NCBI GenBank assembly: GCA_003526435.1 | Contig: DPWF01000312.1 | Span: 1 to 6,307 of the forward strand | DNA: 6,307 nucleotides | Source: Chitinophagaceae bacterium | GTDB lineage: Bacteria > Bacteroidota > Bacteroidia > Chitinophagales > Chitinophagaceae | Reading direction: 5' to 3' | Part shown: one piece after another, positions 5,887 to 6,307 of the stretch | Position numbering within the stretch: position 1 is the first letter of the stretch | Layout: every line of letters begins with the position of its first letter | Notes under the pieces: model-generated | Seen by the model: only the letters and a program-made list of their open reading frames with translations | Told to the model about the DNA's origin: nothing | The model's database searches: none | Translations under genes and position numbers: made by a program

Positions 5887-6231
5887 TTACTGCTTCTTAC
5901 TCTTAACATACCCATTCTTCCCCAGCCATTGCAGCACTTTATCGCGCTGGTCGCCCTGAATGATGGCTTCGCCGTCTTTAACGGAGCCACCGGTACCACA
6001 GAAGTTTTTGAGTTGCTTACCTAATATTTCGAGATCCGATTCTTGCCCGATAAACCCGGTTACCAGTGTAACGGCTTTTCCGGCACGTTGTTTTTTATCG
6101 AGCAAAATGCGGAGTGATTGTTGTGCAGGCGCCAGTGTATTAGTTATTTCGTTTTCCTCAGGCTCAAACCTGAAGTTGGGATCGGTACTGAAAACAAACC
6201 CGTTTTTATCAGAAGTATTTTTCTTAGCCAT
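5887..6231 (-). CDS. yciH: Translation initiation factor SUI1/eIF1 family protein (YciH-like)
   Basis: This is a 114-residue member of the SUI1 (eIF1-like) family, found in many bacteria. The archaeal and eukaryotic relatives act in start-codon selection on the small ribosomal subunit; the bacterial role is not settled. The N-terminus is a polar tail (MAKKNTSDKNGFVFSTDP, 1-18, then an acidic stretch 22-30). The SUI1 domain spans about 38-108 and shows AGKAVTLVTGF (50-60), LGKQLKNFCGTGGSVKDG (70-87) and IIQGDQRDKVLQWLGKNGY (90-108), including the conserved Cys-Gly-x-Gly-Gly and Gln-Gly-Asp blocks. The frame stays open back to 6282, but the family N-terminus and the overlap with the upstream kinase gene point to the ATG at 6231. 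That ATG overlaps the kinase stop by 8 nt, suggesting co-transcription and possible translational coupling. A -7-like box (TTACTTTG, 6252-6245) inside the kinase end might give extra expression. The family assignment is secure; the symbol is by similarity. Confidence 0.92.
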   Translation of the reverse strand: MAKKNTSDKNGFVFSTDPNFRFEPEENEITNTLAPAQQSLRILLDKKQRAGKAVTLVTGFIGQESDLEILGKQLKNFCGTGGSVKDGEAIIQGDQRDKVLQWLGKNGYVKSKKQ

Positions 6232-6307
6232 GGTTTTCTTTTGGCAAAGTAACGGAAAACACTGATCCATTTCCCGGTTCACTGGTTACAGAAAGCGTGC
6301 CATGATA
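6224..6307 (-). CDS. Sensor histidine kinase, C-terminal end only (runs off the right edge)
   Basis: On the minus strand the frame from 6307 is open for 27 codons and stops at TAA (6226-6224). The peptide reads YHGTLSVTSEPGNGSVFSV and then TLPKENHG. This is the typical end of a HATPase_c domain in two-component sensor kinases (general form HGGxLxVxSExGxGSxFxVxLP), the last strand and glycine-rich turn after the ATP lid. The rest, including the phosphoacceptor histidine and any sensing domain, lies outside the window, so the signal and partner regulator cannot be told. It overlaps the start of the SUI1-family gene by 8 nt. It could also belong to a hybrid kinase that ends with its ATPase domain. 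The call rests on one short motif but the match is good. Confidence 0.8.
   Translation of the reverse strand, partial: YHGTLSVTSEPGNGSVFSVTLPKENHG

Noticed and set aside
6232..6282. Longer start (6282, minus strand) for the SUI1-family gene
   Set aside because: These bases are better explained as the coding end of the histidine kinase in another frame; the usual family start is the ATG at 6231.

Overview
The window looks like chromosomal DNA from a member of the Bacteroidota, most likely Chitinophagaceae or a close relative. This is inferred from protein style (a fused YjdI/CDGSH iron-sulfur protein, a tau-type DnaX ending in ...RLKLEIDY, a two-part GNAT-like protein), from the absence of Shine-Dalgarno-like sites before the starts, and from one good match to the Bacteroidota -7 promoter box (TAnnTTTG). 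No search was run. No mobile element, CRISPR array, rRNA or tRNA is visible.

Layout: (1) 1-324, plus strand, the C-terminal end of the 16S rRNA methyltransferase RsmE, followed by a perfect 15-bp hairpin. (2) 404-1990, plus, a lipoprotein-like murein L,D-transpeptidase of the YcbB/LdtD type. (3) 2107-3279, plus, a 390-residue GNAT-like protein of unknown substrate. (4) 3396-5198, plus, dnaX, the clamp-loader gamma/tau subunit. (5) 5344-5793, plus, a small protein joining a YjdI-type Fe-S domain to a CDGSH domain. (6) On the minus strand, converging on gene 5, a SUI1/YciH-family translation factor (6231-5887), preceded by and overlapping by 8 nt the last 27 codons of a sensor histidine kinase that runs off the right edge (6307-6224).

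The genes are mainly housekeeping and do not form one pathway. The plus-strand genes are separated by 79-145 nt spacers that each hold an inverted repeat, so they are probably separate transcription units. The kinase and SUI1 genes overlap and are probably co-transcribed.

Two observations stand out. First, dnaX carries an in-frame run of ten A residues exactly where the clamp-loader domains end. Slippage in either direction meets a stop codon within about 20 nt, giving a 382- or 385-residue gamma-like product, as in the known frameshifting or slippage dnaX genes of E. coli and Thermus. Second, four successive spacers have the same architecture with different sequences: short tandem units of 7 or 8 nt, arranged as two mutually inverted arms around a 20-45 nt loop. 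This is more orderly than ordinary terminators and may be a recurrent, spacer-specific repeat class in this genome.
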